This document shows, in pieces, positions 63,601 to 64,000 of a stretch of DNA of 64,000 nucleotides. Under the pieces are notes generated by a model. That model made no database searches. It worked only from the letters and a program-made list of their open reading frames with translations, and had not been told where the DNA came from. The stretch's first letter is position 1. Each line of letters starts with the position of its first letter. The translations under genes and the position numbers were made by a program. Source of the stretch: Rhynchopus euleeides (Eukaryota; Euglenozoa; Diplonemea; Diplonemida; Diplonemidae); NCBI GenBank assembly GCA_963210315.1, contig OY723301.1, positions 1,116,001-1,180,000 on the forward strand, given 5' to 3'.

Positions 63601-64000
63601 ACGTAGTTCTCCCCGATGCTGAGATCGTGCACCGGGATTTCAAACGGGGTGACGGTGCAGAAGCGAACCGGCTCCGACCACAACCCCCAGATGCCTGTCT
63701 TCGATGCGGCGCGGACCACAACGGCGTACTGCCTGTCAGCCACAAGGTCTGGGATGCGGCAGGAGGTGTGCGTGGGGTCCAGCAGCTTGTCGATCACAAA
63801 GGGCGACCCCTTCGCGGGGGTGTATCCGTCAGCCTCGTCCAGCCACTCGCTGCCTGTGGAGTTGCATGTCGTGCCGGTGTTGTTGCCGGGGTCCCCGTTT
63901 TCTATCTGCTGCTGCTGCTGCCCATCCTGTGCGGCGTAGTCTTCAGCATCGTCTGTGCAGTACAGCAGGAGGCGGTATTTTGACACAAAGGAATCTGCCC
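51679..64000 (-). CDS. Giant fibronectin type III repeat protein, 5' end outside the window (exons >54966, 52919-54685, 51679-51762)
   Basis: At least 3626 residues. The first visible exon runs from base 64000, still open, to 54966 and ends ...LPDSTVTK at GTATGC. A 280-bp intron ends CATCTTCAG, and exon 2 resumes in phase 0 with VSNLNPNSMYIVIVRA. It ends PPPKSAAP at GTATGT. A 1156-bp intron ends CATAACCACAG before a 27-codon acidic tail (VIDRQSQHSDEDYDVLSLQH...). About 27 FN3-like modules of ~110-150 residues repeat the pattern SIGEDYV.L.W ... Y.I..L.P.T.Y.V.VR ... GEWGLWS ... TL. Charged low-complexity inserts interrupt several (DDDEENEEDEEEEDEE near 61.2 kb; Lys/Glu-rich helices near 57.7, 58.7 and 59.2 kb). 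There is no membrane helix or enzyme domain in view. A structural or adhesive scaffold is the likely role. Acidic ends and charged coils suggest it is intracellular, perhaps cytoskeletal. Confidence 0.88.
51763..52918. repeat. Repeat-bearing last intron of the FN3 gene
   Basis: A ~68-bp motif (ATCTTGCG(C/A)GAGTACGTCC...) begins at about 51834, 52121 and 52289. A longer unit (GCGGCTGCAATCAGAGATTA ... GCAGTCAATATCTGAAG(G/T)TTGATCATCACGTG) occurs at about 51937-52070 and 52398-52535. Copies differ by a few substitutions, so duplication was local and recent. Confidence 0.8.

Overview
The window looks like nuclear DNA of a euglenozoan protist, and a diplonemid is my best guess. This is an inference, not a proof. 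The reasons are: (1) every host-like gene I can support lies on the minus strand, from the 1 kb end to the 64 kb end, as in a polycistronic directional gene cluster; (2) most start codons sit a few to ~80 nt after a pyrimidine tract followed by AG, as expected of spliced-leader trans-splicing acceptors; (3) the adenylyl cyclase has catalytic motifs like those of trypanosomatid receptor cyclases; (4) cis-introns are few, and all seven I could resolve begin GTATG and end AG, so this is not a kinetoplastid. Coding DNA is GC-rich. Spacers are full of G or GT runs on the plus strand, which are C-rich on the sense strand.

Read in the sense direction (right to left), the genes are: a giant fibronectin-III repeat protein (51679 to beyond 64000); a 131-aa coiled-coil protein (49895-50290); a two-exon DHHC-family S-acyltransferase with a DHFC active site (45726-46817); a three-exon protein with a ubiquitin-like/PB1-like N-terminus and Pro/Ala-rich body (42715-44475); a short duplicate of the N-terminal domain of the next gene (34139-34555); a USP8-like deubiquitinase (30428-33189); an unrecognised 366-aa protein (25630-26730); an ankyrin protein (22947-23906); a four-helix membrane protein (12629-14402); a PA/LamG/class III adenylyl cyclase with one frame break (6427-11660); a mitochondrial COQ8-type kinase (3638-5623); a THUMPD3-like tRNA methyltransferase (937-2673); and the 5' end of an unrecognised gene (1-347).

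The accessory DNA is the most informative part. A tyrosine-recombinase (Crypton-like) element lies at about 16.5-18.3 kb, with inverted repeats and an ~170-bp hairpin. From 27.0 to 28.7 kb and from 36.8 to 42.6 kb lie two copies of a palindromic AT-rich element that begins CACGGTGGG and is flanked by 2-bp direct repeats. The first copy carries three 329-bp TA-flanked miniature elements. The second carries a 3.06-kb relative (CACGGTGGA ends), which itself holds ORFs and a 660-bp hAT element with a perfect 8-bp target duplication, plus a separate 2.03-kb element with a 6-bp TGCATG duplication. With insertions subtracted, both hosts come to about 0.7 kb, which supports the boundaries. A further ~1.15-kb element with ~350-bp inverted ends lies at 35.4-36.5 kb. 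Dispersed repeats also fill two long introns.

The host genes do not form one pathway. They are housekeeping and signalling genes sharing a transcription direction. I found no rRNA or tRNA gene, CRISPR array or plasmid-like feature.
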